Assembly (NCBI GenBank): GCA_963756525.1
Contig: CAVWNR010000009.1
Location: 558,001-622,000, forward strand
Direction: 5' to 3'
DNA from: CAVWNR01 sp963756525
Lineage (GTDB): Bacteria; Actinomycetota; Actinomycetes; Mycobacteriales; Jatrophihabitantaceae
DNA length: 64,000 bases
Positions 42,926-54,977 of this stretch are shown here, piece by piece. Under the pieces are notes generated by a model. That model did no database searches and was not told the DNA's origin. It worked only from the letters and a program-made list of their open reading frames with translations. Position 1 is the first letter of the stretch. Every line of letters begins with the position of its first letter. The translations under genes and the position numbers were made by a program.

Positions 42926-43344
42926 CAGCTCTCACCTGCTTCCCGGGTCACGATGCGGCACTTCATCGGCAGCTTGTGGATGGCGCGGGTCAGCGCCTCG
43001 CGAGCGACCAGCTCGTTGGGGAACGAGAGTTCGAACAGCACCCGTCCCGGCTTGACGTTGGCCACCCACCACTCGGGCGAACCCTTGCCCGAGCCCATCC
43101 GGGTTTCGGCGGGCTTCTTGGTCAGCGGGCGGTCCGGGTAGATGTTGATCCACACCTTGCCGCCGCGGCGGATGCGCCGGTTGATCGCGATACGCGCCGA
43201 CTCGATCTGCCGGTTCGTGACGTAGGCGGGCTCAAGCGCCTGGATGCCGTACTCGCCGAACGCGACCTTCGTCCCGCCGGACGCCATCCCCTTGCGGCTC
43301 GGGTGGTGCTGCTTTCGGTGCTTGACCTTGCGTGGGATGAGCAT
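42925..43344 (-). CDS. rplP: 50S ribosomal protein L16
   Basis: 139 residues: MLIPRKVKHRKQHHPSRKGM, GSGKGSPEWWVANVKPGRVL. ATG 43344 follows the rpsC stop by one base; upstream extension of the frame has no similarity. Confidence 0.97.
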   Translation of the reverse strand: MLIPRKVKHRKQHHPSRKGMASGGTKVAFGEYGIQALEPAYVTNRQIESARIAINRRIRRGGKVWINIYPDRPLTKKPAETRMGSGKGSPEWWVANVKPGRVLFELSFPNELVAREALTRAIHKLPMKCRIVTREAGES

Positions 43345-43345
43345 G

Positions 43346-44206
43346 TCAGCTCTCCGTGCTCTCGTTGATCTCGGCTGGCGCGTCCACCGTGGGTTGCACA
43401 GCGGGCGGCTCGGCAACCGCGGTGGCGGCGCCCGGCGCCCCGGCCGCGCGCCCGGCCTCGGTGCTGGTGCCCGTCGTGCCCTGCGCGCCGGAGCGGCGCG
43501 GACGCGCGCCGGCCGGCCGCTCACGCCGCTGCCGCAGCGCCTCGGCGGCAACGGCGGCCTCGCGCTCGGCGCGCGAACCCGTCGGCAGCTCGCCCTTGTA
43601 CAGCCAGACCTTCACCCCGATCCGGCCGAACGTGGTCCGCGCCTCGTAGAAGCCGTAGTCGATGTTCGCCCGCAGCGTGTGCAACGGCACCCGCCCCTCG
43701 CGGTAGAACTCCGAGCGGCTCATCTCGGCGCCACCCAGACGGCCCGAGCACTGCACCCGGATGCCCTTGACACCCGGGCTCTTCAGCGCCGACTGCATGC
43801 TCTTGCGCATCGCCCGGCGGAAGCTGACCCGGTTCGACAGCTGCTCGGCCACACCCTGCGCGACCAGCTGCGCGTCACCCTCGGGGTTTTTCACCTCGAG
43901 GATGTTCAGCTGCACCTGCTTGCCGGTGAGCTTCTCCAGCTCGCCGCGGATGCGGTCGGCCTCGGCGCCTCGCCGGCCGATGACGATGCCCGGGCGGGCG
44001 GTGTGGATGTCGACCCGGACCCGATCGCGGGTGCGCTCGATCTCGACCTTCGCGATGCCGGCCCGCTCCATCCCCTTGGTCATGAGCTTGCGGATCGCGA
44101 CGTCTTCCTTGACGTACTCGGCGTACTGCTTGTCGGCGAACCAGCGGCTCTTGAAATCCGTGGTGATCCCGAGCCGGAAGCCGTGCGGATTGACTTTCTG
44201 TCCCAT
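43346..44206 (-). CDS. rpsC: 30S ribosomal protein S3 with extended C-terminus
   Basis: 286 residues. MGQKVNPHGFRLGITTDFKS, the KH motif VIGRRGAEADRIRGELEKLTG (partial) and GRLGGAEMSRSEFYREGRVP are canonical to ~210. The last ~70 residues are Ala/Pro/Arg-rich low complexity, longer than in most S3. Confidence 0.97.
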   Translation of the reverse strand: MGQKVNPHGFRLGITTDFKSRWFADKQYAEYVKEDVAIRKLMTKGMERAGIAKVEIERTRDRVRVDIHTARPGIVIGRRGAEADRIRGELEKLTGKQVQLNILEVKNPEGDAQLVAQGVAEQLSNRVSFRRAMRKSMQSALKSPGVKGIRVQCSGRLGGAEMSRSEFYREGRVPLHTLRANIDYGFYEARTTFGRIGVKVWLYKGELPTGSRAEREAAVAAEALRQRRERPAGARPRRSGAQGTTGTSTEAGRAAGAPGAATAVAEPPAVQPTVDAPAEINESTES

Positions 44207-44209
44207 TAC

Positions 44210-44608
44210 TTACCTCCGCCGACCCTTCCTTGGCGCTTCGATGCTCTCCACCTCGATCGTGATATGGCTGGTCCGCTTGCGGATGCGGTATGCCCGGCCC
44301 TGCGCGCGCGGCCGGAACCGTTTCAGCGTCGGCCCCTCGTCGACGTAGGCCCGCGAGACGATCAGCGTGTCCGGGTCGAGCGAGAAGTTGTGCTCGGCGT
44401 TGGCGACCGCGCTGGCCAGCACCTTCGCCACCGGCTCACTGGCCGCCTGCGGGGCGAACTTCAGCACCGAGAGGGCCTCCGCCGCCGGGAGGTCGCGGAT
44501 GAGGTCGACGACCCGCCGCGCCTTCATCGGGGTGATCCGGACGTAGGTCGCCCGTGCGAACGCGGTGCGCACCTGTTCGTTTCGGGCGTCGGTCAAAGGT
44601 GTCGTCAT
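44210..44608 (-). CDS. rplV: 50S ribosomal protein L22
   Basis: 132 residues: RATYVRITPMKARRVVDLIR, RFRPRAQGRAYRIRKRTSHI. The N-terminal ~15 residues are variable. It lies 4 bp after rpsS. Confidence 0.97.
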   Translation of the reverse strand: MTTPLTDARNEQVRTAFARATYVRITPMKARRVVDLIRDLPAAEALSVLKFAPQAASEPVAKVLASAVANAEHNFSLDPDTLIVSRAYVDEGPTLKRFRPRAQGRAYRIRKRTSHITIEVESIEAPRKGRRR

Positions 44609-44612
44609 GCGA

Positions 44613-44894
44613 TCAGCCCCTCCGAGACCGGCGGTCGTCCCTGATGTGACCGCGGAACGTCCGGGTCGGCGCGAACTCGCCCAGCTTGTGCCCGACCATG
44701 CCCTCGGTGATGAACACCGGGACGTGCTTGCGACCGTCGTGGACCGCGATCGTCTGCCCCAGCATGTCCGGGATGATCGTCGAGCGCCGCGACCAGGTCT
44801 TGATCACGCTCTTGGAGCCCTTGTCGTTGTTATCGTCGACCTTCTTGAGCAGGTGGTCGTCGACGAACGGCCCCTTCTTCAAACTCCGTGGCAC
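44613..44894 (-). CDS. rpsS: 30S ribosomal protein S19
   Basis: 93 residues: MPRSLKKGPFVDDHLLKKVD, GHKLGEFAPTRTFRGHIRDD. GTG 44894 with GAGGAGA upstream; a micro-ORF from rplB ends within its first codons. Confidence 0.97.
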   Translation of the reverse strand: MPRSLKKGPFVDDHLLKKVDDNNDKGSKSVIKTWSRRSTIIPDMLGQTIAVHDGRKHVPVFITEGMVGHKLGEFAPTRTFRGHIRDDRRSRRG

Positions 44895-44992
44895 TGTGCT
44901 ATCTCCTCTTCGCGCAAGCGCTCATCGGTCGCTCGCTCCGCTCCGACCACCAGCGGCGGCCTGCGCCGCAGTGCGATGCTCACTCGCTGCAT
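44879..44992 (-). CDS. Bridging micro-ORF rplB-rpsS (37 residues)
   Basis: ATG 44992 lies five bases (AGGGA) after the rplB TAG; TGA 44881-44879 falls 16 bases into rpsS. It starts MQRVSIALRRRPPLVVGAER. A second, out-of-frame 8-residue ORF (MSACAKRR, 44925-44899) ends four bases before the rpsS GTG and may be the relevant coupler. It contains dispersed repeat copy 4. Confidence 0.35.
   Translation of the reverse strand: MQRVSIALRRRPPLVVGAERATDERLREEEIAQCHGV
44906..44927. repeat. Dispersed 22-bp repeat, copy 4 (one change)
   Basis: CTCTTCGCGCAAGCGCTCAT...: one G to A change relative to the other copies. Located 12 bp upstream of rpsS. Confidence 0.75.
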
Positions 44993-44997
44993 TCCCT

Positions 44998-45831
<834 letters not shown>

Positions 45832-45837
45832 GCTGTC

Positions 45838-46134
45838 TCAGCTCCCGATCTGCCCGAACACGTCGATCCGGTCACCGGCGCGCAGCGTCACGACGGCGCG
45901 CTTGACGTTCTTGCGCCGGCCGTAGCCGAACCGGGTGCGCTTGCGCTTGCCCTGCCGGTTGAGGGTGTTCACGTCAGTGACCTTGACGTTGAACACCTGC
46001 TGAACCGCGATCTTGATCTGGGTCTTGTTGGCCAGCGGGTGGACGTCGAAGGTGTACTTGTTCTCGTCCAGCAGGCCGTAGCTCTTCTCCGAGATCACCG
46101 GAGCGAGCAGCACGTCGCGCGGGTCGTCGAACAT
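45838..46134 (-). CDS. rplW: 50S ribosomal protein L23
   Basis: 98 residues: DPRDVLLAPVISEKSYGLLD, VQQVFNVKVTDVNTLNRQGK. It forms the docking site for trigger factor and SRP. Start shares a base with the rplD stop (TGATG). Confidence 0.97.
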   Translation of the reverse strand: MFDDPRDVLLAPVISEKSYGLLDENKYTFDVHPLANKTQIKIAVQQVFNVKVTDVNTLNRQGKRKRTRFGYGRRKNVKRAVVTLRAGDRIDVFGQIGS

Positions 46135-47027
46135 CAGCGGTCCTCCTCCTCGGCGGTCCGGTCCGCAGCGGACTCGGCGGTGCGCGGCCCACCCTCGAGC
46201 GCTTCAACCTCGGCCTCGGCCTCTGCCTCGGCGACCTTGGCCGCGATGGCCTCTGTCGTCGCGATCTCAGCCTGCGATGCGGCAGCAACGGCCTCGTCCT
46301 CGGCGGACTCGACATCGGCCGCAACCGCCTCGGCGCTGCTCCCCGCGCCGTTCGCCGAACGCCCTTCCGGGGGGAGCTCGCGACCCGAGCGTGTTGCGGC
46401 CGGGCCGGCGAGGAAGGCGTCGAGCGCACCCTTGGTGAACACCACGTCGTCGCTGACCAGCACGTCGTAGGTGTTGAGCTGGCCGGGTTCGAGCAGGTGC
46501 ACGGCCGGCAGGTTGCGCAGGCTCTTCCAGGTCAGCTCGTCGGCCCGCTCGGCGACCACCAGGACATGCGGCGAGCCGGCGATCTTGGCCAGCGACTCGG
46601 CCGCCGTCCGCGTCGAAGGCAGCTCACCCTCGACGAATACGGACACCACGTGCACGCGGTCGTTGCGCGCCCGATCGGAGAGCGCACCACGCAGCGCGGC
46701 GGCCTTCATCTTCTTGGGCGTGCGCTGGTCGTAGGAGCGCGGAGTCGGGCCGTGGACGATCCCGCCGCCGGTGAACTGCGGCGCGCGGATCGAACCCTGC
46801 CGCGCCCGCCCGGTGCCCTTCTGCCGGTATGGCTTGGTGCCGCCGCCGGCAACCTCGCCGCGGGTCTTCGTGCTATGCGTGCCCTGCCGTGCCGCGGCCA
46901 GCTGGGCCACGACGACCTGGTGAATGAGCGGCAGGTTCGGCGTCACGTCGAAGATCTCGGCCGGCAGCTCGACGCTGGCGCCGGTGCCGTCCGACGTCGG
47001 GTTCTGAACGGTGATAGACAGCGGCAT
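46134..47027 (-). CDS. rplD: 50S ribosomal protein L4 with acidic C-terminal extension
   Basis: 297 residues. GGGTKPYRQKGTGRARQGSI and DRARNDRVHVVSVFVEGELP are canonical up to ~215. The last ~75 residues are Ala/Glu-rich low complexity (EIATTEAIAAKVAEAEAEAE). ATG 47027 is fixed by rplC ending two bases upstream. Confidence 0.96.
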   Translation of the reverse strand: MPLSITVQNPTSDGTGASVELPAEIFDVTPNLPLIHQVVVAQLAAARQGTHSTKTRGEVAGGGTKPYRQKGTGRARQGSIRAPQFTGGGIVHGPTPRSYDQRTPKKMKAAALRGALSDRARNDRVHVVSVFVEGELPSTRTAAESLAKIAGSPHVLVVAERADELTWKSLRNLPAVHLLEPGQLNTYDVLVSDDVVFTKGALDAFLAGPAATRSGRELPPEGRSANGAGSSAEAVAADVESAEDEAVAAASQAEIATTEAIAAKVAEAEAEAEVEALEGGPRTAESAADRTAEEEDR

Positions 47028-47029
47028 CG

Positions 47030-47668
47030 TCAGCGTCCCTTCGCCGCGGTACGGACGAGCACGAGGCCGCCCTTCGGGCCGGGGATCGCGCCCTTGATCA
47101 GCAGCAGGCCGCGGTCGGCGTCGACCTTGTGCACGGTCAGGCTCTGCGTGGTCTGCTGCTCGTTGCCCATCCGGCCGGCCATCCGCAACCCCTTGAACAC
47201 CCGCCCGGGCGTGGCGCAACCGCCGATCGAGCCGGGAGCGCGGTGCTTGCGCTGCGTGCCGTGCCCGGCGCCCAGACCGCCGAACCCATGCCGCTTCATC
47301 ACCCCCGCGGTGCCCTTGCCCTTGGTCGTGCCGGTGACGTCGACCGACGCTCCGGCGTCGAACACGTCGGCGCCGAGTTCCTGCCCGACCTCGTAGCCTT
47401 CGATCGCGTCGGTGCGCAGCTCGACCAGGTGACGCCGCGGCGTGACGTTGGCGGCCTTGAAGTGGCCCGCCACCGGCTTGGTGACCTTGCGCGGGTCGAT
47501 CTGCCCGTAGGCGAGCTGGACGGCGGTGTAGCCGTCCTTCTCCGCCGTCTTGATCTGGGTGACGACGCATGGCCCGGCCTTGACGACGCTCACCGGGACG
47601 ATCCGGTTGTTCTCGTCGAAGACCTGGGTCATGCCGAGCTTCTCGCCCAGAATGCCTTTGGTAGCCAT
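47030..47668 (-). CDS. rplC: 50S ribosomal protein L3
   Basis: 212 residues: GILGEKLGMTQVFDENNRIV, VTGTTKGKGTAGVMKRHGFG, APGSIGGCATPGRVFKGLRM. It is 8 bp after rpsJ. Confidence 0.97.
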   Translation of the reverse strand: MATKGILGEKLGMTQVFDENNRIVPVSVVKAGPCVVTQIKTAEKDGYTAVQLAYGQIDPRKVTKPVAGHFKAANVTPRRHLVELRTDAIEGYEVGQELGADVFDAGASVDVTGTTKGKGTAGVMKRHGFGGLGAGHGTQRKHRAPGSIGGCATPGRVFKGLRMAGRMGNEQQTTQSLTVHKVDADRGLLLIKGAIPGPKGGLVLVRTAAKGR

Positions 47669-47676
47669 GGTCCCTA

Positions 47677-47982
47677 CTACTGGATATTCACGTCGACGCT
47701 GGCGGGGAGATCGATGCGCATGAGCGCGTCGACCGTCTTCGGCGTCGGGTCGAGGATGTCGATGAGCCGCTTGTGCGTGCGCATCTCGAAGTGCTCGCGG
47801 CTGTCCTTGTACTTGTGCGGCGAGCGGATGACGCAGTACACGTTCTTCTCGGTCGGCAGCGGCACGGGGCCCACAACGCGGGCGCCGGTACGCGTCACCG
47901 TCTCGACGATCTTGCGCGCGCTGGCGTCGATCGCCTCGTGGTCGTAGGCCTTGAGCCGGATGCGGATCTTCTGTCCCGCCAT
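47677..47982 (-). CDS. rpsJ: 30S ribosomal protein S10
   Basis: 101 residues: MAGQKIRIRLKAYDHEAIDA, SPHKYKDSREHFEMRTHKRL. ATG 47982 is preferred to one at 47997 because S10 begins MAGQKIRI. It starts the S10 operon after the hairpin at 48068-48093. Confidence 0.97.
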   Translation of the reverse strand: MAGQKIRIRLKAYDHEAIDASARKIVETVTRTGARVVGPVPLPTEKNVYCVIRSPHKYKDSREHFEMRTHKRLIDILDPTPKTVDALMRIDLPASVDVNIQ

Positions 47983-48067
47983 GGTTGGCTGACTCACCTT
48001 CGTCGTCGTGCTGCTGCAGGTTCGAGCTCGGCCGCCGGACCCGGCGGAGAGCGGTGCCGACGTGGAA

Positions 48068-48093
48068 GGGGGCCGGCCCGGGAGCCGGCCCCC
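48068..48093 (-). terminator. Terminator-like hairpin after tuf
   Basis: GGGGGCCGGC (48068-48077) and GCCGGCCCCC (48084-48093), a perfect 10-bp GC stem with a 6-nt loop, 6 nt after the tuf stop. On the minus strand TTCC follows. It separates the str and S10 operons. Confidence 0.75.
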
Positions 48094-48099
48094 ACCCCG

Positions 48100-49293
<1,194 letters not shown>

Positions 49294-49433
49294 TGTGGAT
49301 CCCTCTCCCTCGGGGCTATTGCCGGCCTTGTCGTTCCGGCTGGTTGGACTGTCTGTTGTCTCGGTTCAGATTTGTGTTCGAGCGAAGGTGATCGCCGAAC
49401 TCCGGTCCCCGGTCGCTTCGCTGACCGCGATGC

Positions 49434-51530
<2,097 letters not shown>

Positions 51531-51558
51531 GGTTCTCTCTCGTCTCGTTACCTGCGCC

Positions 51559-52029
51559 TTACCAGCGGTAGTGCGCGAATGCCTTGTTCGACTCGGCCAT
51601 CTTGTGGGTGTCCTCGCGGCGCTTGACGCTGGCGCCGAGGCCGTTGCTGGCGTCGAGGAGCTCGTTCATCAGCCGCTCGGTCATCGTCTTCTCCCGGCGC
51701 TGCTGGGAGTAGTTGACCAGCCAGCGCAGCGCCAAGGTGTTGGCCCGCGGGGCGCGGACCTCGACCGGCACCTGGTAGGTGGCACCACCCACCCGGCGGC
51801 TCTTGACCTCGAGGGTAGGGCGCACGTTGTCGAGCGCCCGCTTGAGCGTGACCACCGGGTCGGTGCCGCTCTTGTCGCGCGTGCCCTCGAGCGCGCCGTA
51901 GACGATCTTCTCGGCCACCGACCGTTTGCCCCGCAGCAGGATCTTGTTCACCAGCTGGGTGACCAGCGGGGAGTTGTACACCGGGTCGACCACGAGCGGT
52001 CGGCGCGGCGCAGGACCCTTGCGCGGCAT
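51559..52029 (-). CDS. rpsG: 30S ribosomal protein S7
   Basis: 156 residues: MPRKGPAPRRPLVVDPVYNS, NKILLRGKRSVAEKIVYGAL, HKMAESNKAFAHYRW. ATG 52029 directly follows the TAG of a 9-residue micro-ORF. Confidence 0.98.
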   Translation of the reverse strand: MPRKGPAPRRPLVVDPVYNSPLVTQLVNKILLRGKRSVAEKIVYGALEGTRDKSGTDPVVTLKRALDNVRPTLEVKSRRVGGATYQVPVEVRAPRANTLALRWLVNYSQQRREKTMTERLMNELLDASNGLGASVKRREDTHKMAESNKAFAHYRW

Positions 52030-52059
52030 CTATGCTCCCCGCCCTTCGCGCTCGCTCAT
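52030..52059 (-). CDS. Bridging micro-ORF rpsL-rpsG (9 residues)
   Basis: ATG 52059 shares a base with the rpsL TGA (TGATG) and TAG 52032-52030 abuts the rpsG ATG. The peptide is MSEREGRGA; GGGGAG inside it is the rpsG ribosome-binding site. Confidence 0.4.
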   Translation of the reverse strand: MSEREGRGA

Positions 52060-52433
52060 CAGCCCTTCTCCTTCTTCGCGCCGTACCGACTGCGGGCCTG
52101 CTTTCGGTTGCGCACCCCCTGGGTGTCCAGGGAGCCGCGGATGATCTTGTAACGGACGCCCGGGAGGTCCTTCACCCGACCGCCGCGGACCAGCACGATC
52201 GAGTGTTCCTGCAGGTTGTGGCCGACGCCGGGGATGTACGCGGTGACCTCGATACCGCTGGTGAGCTTGACCCGGGCCACCTTGCGCAGCGCCGAGTTGG
52301 GCTTCTTCGGCGTGGTGGTGTACACGCGGGTGCACACGCCGCGCCGCTGCGGGGAGCCCTTCAGCGCCGGGGTCTTGGTCTTCCCGATCTTGTCCTGCCG
52401 GCCCTTGCGGACCAGCTGCTGGATCGTAGGCAT
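52059..52433 (-). CDS. rpsL: 30S ribosomal protein S12
   Basis: 124 residues: MPTIQQLVRKGRQDKIGKTK, TTTPKKPNSALRKVARVKLT, GRVKDLPGVRYKIIRGSLDT. Both Lys residues linked to streptomycin resistance are wild type. First gene of the str operon, with GAGGAG about 13 nt upstream of the start. Confidence 0.98.
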   Translation of the reverse strand: MPTIQQLVRKGRQDKIGKTKTPALKGSPQRRGVCTRVYTTTPKKPNSALRKVARVKLTSGIEVTAYIPGVGHNLQEHSIVLVRGGRVKDLPGVRYKIIRGSLDTQGVRNRKQARSRYGAKKEKG

Positions 52434-52764
52434 GCGGCCTGCAATCTCCTCAGAAGTCGAGTGGTGGGTGCCCTACGGCTTGCTGTGTCGTGGGTGGTTT
52501 CGGTCTCGGGTTGGTGCTGTCGTGTCGGTGTCGGGCCGCGTCGCACGCTGTATCGCGGACGTGCCGGGTCTGCTGTCGTCTTGTCGTTCCTCGCCGATCC
52601 CCGAGGTCGGGCGTGTCGCCGCCCTCCCCGGGCCAGCCCCTCGGATCCCGCGGGTCTGGACGGATGAGCCACCCGCGTCCCGGGTCACCGGCCGGCGCTC
52701 GACCGAGCGAGTGGCGGCGTCCGTAGGGCACGAGTCACAGCCCGGATCGCTCCGGGCACAATCG
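52434..52764 (-). other. Long predicted 5' leader of the rpsL operon, with a GNRA hairpin
   Basis: From the predicted start site (~52762) to rpsL there are about 325 untranslated nt. A perfect 7-bp stem GCCCGGA/TCCGGGC with a GCGA tetraloop on the minus strand lies at 52740-52757, right at the 5' end. No coding frame with start and ribosome-binding site is convincing here. Confidence 0.45.
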
Positions 52765-52767
52765 GCA

Positions 52768-52796
52768 AGACTACCCCCGCGGCGCGCGGCGCGCAA
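52768..52796 (-). promoter_or_regulatory. Predicted promoter of the rpsL-rpsG-fusA-tuf operon
   Basis: Minus strand: -35 TTGCGC (52791-52796), exactly 17 bp of GC-rich spacer, -10 TAGTCT (52768-52773). A family 4 palindrome lies 29 bp further upstream. Confidence 0.6.
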
Positions 52797-52825
52797 AGTG
52801 GGCGCGTCGCTAGCGGGCGCAACGT

Positions 52826-52874
52826 CTTGATGTTGGCTTGGTGGTCGAATATCGACCACTAGTCCAAGATCAAG
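52826..52874. repeat. Palindrome family 4 (TTGATGTTGG...), upstream of the rpsL promoter
   Basis: Left arm 52826-52849 and right arm 52851-52874 pair over CTTGAT, TTGG and GTGGTCGA, with mismatches in the middle (left CTTGGCTTG-like, right ACTA-like). It shares TTGATGTTGG and the GATATTCGA/GAATATCGA centre with 25920-25968. The rest of the gap to 53000 shows only TACCTT (52966-52971), a possible -10 for the transporter. Confidence 0.8.
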
Positions 52875-53000
52875 ATAAGTTTGGGCGGCCAGGACAGCTT
52901 CAGTGACCCCGGCCGCTGGGCATATGAAGAGCAGGCGGTCATAGGGCGCTCACGGCTGCCGGCGGTACCTTAAGCCGCAATCGCACTCAGCACAGCCCCG

Positions 53001-53933
53001 ATGGACGGGCGGTCGGACGTTTTGGTCTATGTGGTCGGCATCGCTGCGGCGCTGAGCCTCGGGCTGGGGTACGTGCTGCAGCAGCGGGTGGCCCAGACCG
53101 CTGCGGTGTCCGAGCTGCTCTCCGTGCGCCTGGTTGTCCATCTGATGAAACGTCCGCTGTGGTGGATGGGTATCGCCGCCATGGTCGTCGGCCAGGTCCT
53201 CGGGGCGCTCGCACTGCGGATGGCCTCGGTGGCGCTCGTGGAGCCGCTGCTCTCGACCAACCTGCTCTTCGCGCTCGTCATCGCGAGCTTCCTCTCCGAA
53301 CACCGGGTGCACTGGACCGAGATCAGCGGCGCGATTCTGCTCTCCGCAGCGCTGGGCGTCTTCATCGCGGTCGGGAATCCGCACGCCTCGCCCAATCCCT
53401 CGCCCAACCGGGTGGTGATCGCGATCGCGGTCTGCGCCATCGTGGCGGTCGTGGTGATCCTCGTCGGCGTGGGCCGGCGGCTCAATCTCCTCCGCGAGTC
53501 GATCTTACTCGCGACCGCGACCGGGTTGCTGTACGGCCTGCAGGACGCCGCCACCCGCTCGACCCTCGTCGTCCAGGACCATCACGGGTACAGCGCGGTG
53601 TTCGCCAGCCCCTGGCTGTACATCGTGGTCGGGGGCGCCGCGGTCGGGATCGTGCTCTCGCAGAGCGCCTTCAAGGCGGCTCGGCTCGACTACTCGCTGC
53701 CGCCGATCTCCGCCGCCGAGCCGATCACCGGCATCCTGCTCGGCGTCACGCTGCTCGGCGACGTCGTCTCGGTGACCATCACCGGGCTGACGGTGGAGGC
53801 GGCGTGCCTGCTCGCCATGCTCGTCGCGGTGGCGCTGATCGGTCGTTCACCCAGCCTGGCCGGCCGGCACTACCACCTCCTGCACCGTCCGGGCCTCAGC
53901 CCTGCTCCCGGAGAGCCCGCAGACTCTCCTTGA
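53001..53933 (+). CDS. DMT-superfamily (EamA/NIPA-like) membrane transporter
   Basis: 310 residues with nine or ten hydrophobic helices, e.g. VLVYVVGIAAALSLGLGYVL, MGIAAMVVGQVLGALALRM, VVIAIAVCAIVAVVVILVGV and EAACLLAMLVAVALIG. The repeat of EP-LLSTNLLFALV (first half) and EPITGILLGVTLLG (second half) is the inverted-duplication signature of DMT carriers. Substrate unknown. The 3' end overlaps hpnH by 38 bp, tail to tail. Confidence 0.85.
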   Translation: MDGRSDVLVYVVGIAAALSLGLGYVLQQRVAQTAAVSELLSVRLVVHLMKRPLWWMGIAAMVVGQVLGALALRMASVALVEPLLSTNLLFALVIASFLSEHRVHWTEISGAILLSAALGVFIAVGNPHASPNPSPNRVVIAIAVCAIVAVVVILVGVGRRLNLLRESILLATATGLLYGLQDAATRSTLVVQDHHGYSAVFASPWLYIVVGGAAVGIVLSQSAFKAARLDYSLPPISAAEPITGILLGVTLLGDVVSVTITGLTVEAACLLAMLVAVALIGRSPSLAGRHYHLLHRPGLSPAPGEPADSP

Positions 53934-54909
53934 GCGAGCCCGTCGTGGCCAGGACGGCGGTCGGCTCGTAGCCGCAGTGCGCCATACAGTTGTTGCACCG
54001 GACGTCGCGCCCCCGGCCGTACTTCGACCAGTCGGTGGTCTCGACCAGCTCCTTGTAGGTCTTGGTATAGCCGTCGGCCATCAGGTAGCAGGGGCGCTGC
54101 CAGCCGAGCAGCGAGTAGGACGGGATGCCCCACGCGGTGCACTGGAAGTCGACGTTGCCCTCGAGGAAGTCCAGGAACAGCGGAGAGTGGTTCAGCCGCC
54201 ACCGCTTGCGGTTGCCGCCCGCGAACGCCTTGCGGAACAGCTCCCGGGTCTCCTGCACGCCGAGGAAGTGGTCCTGGTCCGGCGCCTTCTCGTACGCGTA
54301 GGCGGGCGAGATCATCATCTGGTCTACCTGGACCTCGTCGTTGAGGAAGTTCAGCACGTCGATGACGGTCTGCGGCGTGTCGGTGTTGAAGAACGTCGAG
54401 TTTGTAGTCACCCGGAAGCCGCGTTCCTTCAAGAAAGAAATGGCCGCAATCGCTTCGTCGAACACGCCTTCCTTGGCCACGGACTCGTCGTGCCGCTCGC
54501 GCAGGCCGTCGATGTGGATGGCGAAGGAGAAGAACCTAGAGGGCTTGAAGTCGAAACGGTCCCACCGCTTGCGGATCAGCTCGGCGTTGGTGCAGAGGTA
54601 GACGAACTTCTTCCGGTTGACCAGCTCGTTGACCATCTTGTCGATCTCGGGATGCATCATCGGCTCGCCCCCGGCGATCGACACCATCGGCGCGCCGGAC
54701 TCCTCGATGGCGGCCACCGCCCGCTCGACCGGCATCCGCTGTCGCAAGAGGTCGTGCGGCTGTTGGATCTTGCCACAGCCGTTGCACTTCAGGTTGCAGG
54801 CGAACAGCGGCTCGAGTTCGACGATGAGCGGGAACTTCTCCCGCCGGCGCGCCTTGTTTGCGAACAGGTACCAGCCGATGCGGGCGCTTTGCCGCAGCGG
54901 GACGGCCAT
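53896..54909 (-). CDS. hpnH: Adenosyl-hopene transferase HpnH (radical SAM)
   Basis: 337 residues. The CNLKCNGC motif (Cys 38, 42, 45) binds the 4Fe-4S cluster; SIAGGEPMMHPEID, FFSFAIHIDGLRERHD and the C-terminal CNNCMAHCGYEPTAV are typical HpnH. It links 5'-deoxyadenosyl to diploptene, the first step of extended hopanoids. ATG 54909 overlaps the stop of a 22-residue micro-ORF (TGATG) and has TAGGAGT upstream. Confidence 0.95.
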   Translation of the reverse strand: MAVPLRQSARIGWYLFANKARRREKFPLIVELEPLFACNLKCNGCGKIQQPHDLLRQRMPVERAVAAIEESGAPMVSIAGGEPMMHPEIDKMVNELVNRKKFVYLCTNAELIRKRWDRFDFKPSRFFSFAIHIDGLRERHDESVAKEGVFDEAIAAISFLKERGFRVTTNSTFFNTDTPQTVIDVLNFLNDEVQVDQMMISPAYAYEKAPDQDHFLGVQETRELFRKAFAGGNRKRWRLNHSPLFLDFLEGNVDFQCTAWGIPSYSLLGWQRPCYLMADGYTKTYKELVETTDWSKYGRGRDVRCNNCMAHCGYEPTAVLATTGSLKESLRALREQG

Positions 54910-54977
54910 CAGCTATGACTCCTAACTGCCCGTCTCGGGCATGTGGTGGCAAGGTCCATGACACGGCGGCCGGCCAT
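54909..54977 (-). CDS. Bridging micro-ORF ispH-hpnH (22 residues)
   Basis: ATG 54977 shares a base with the hpnG-ispH stop and TGA 54911-54909 shares a base with the hpnH ATG (TGATG at both ends). It starts MAGRRVMDLATTCPRRAVRS. The hpnH Shine-Dalgarno lies inside it. Confidence 0.4.
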   Translation of the reverse strand: MAGRRVMDLATTCPRRAVRSHS

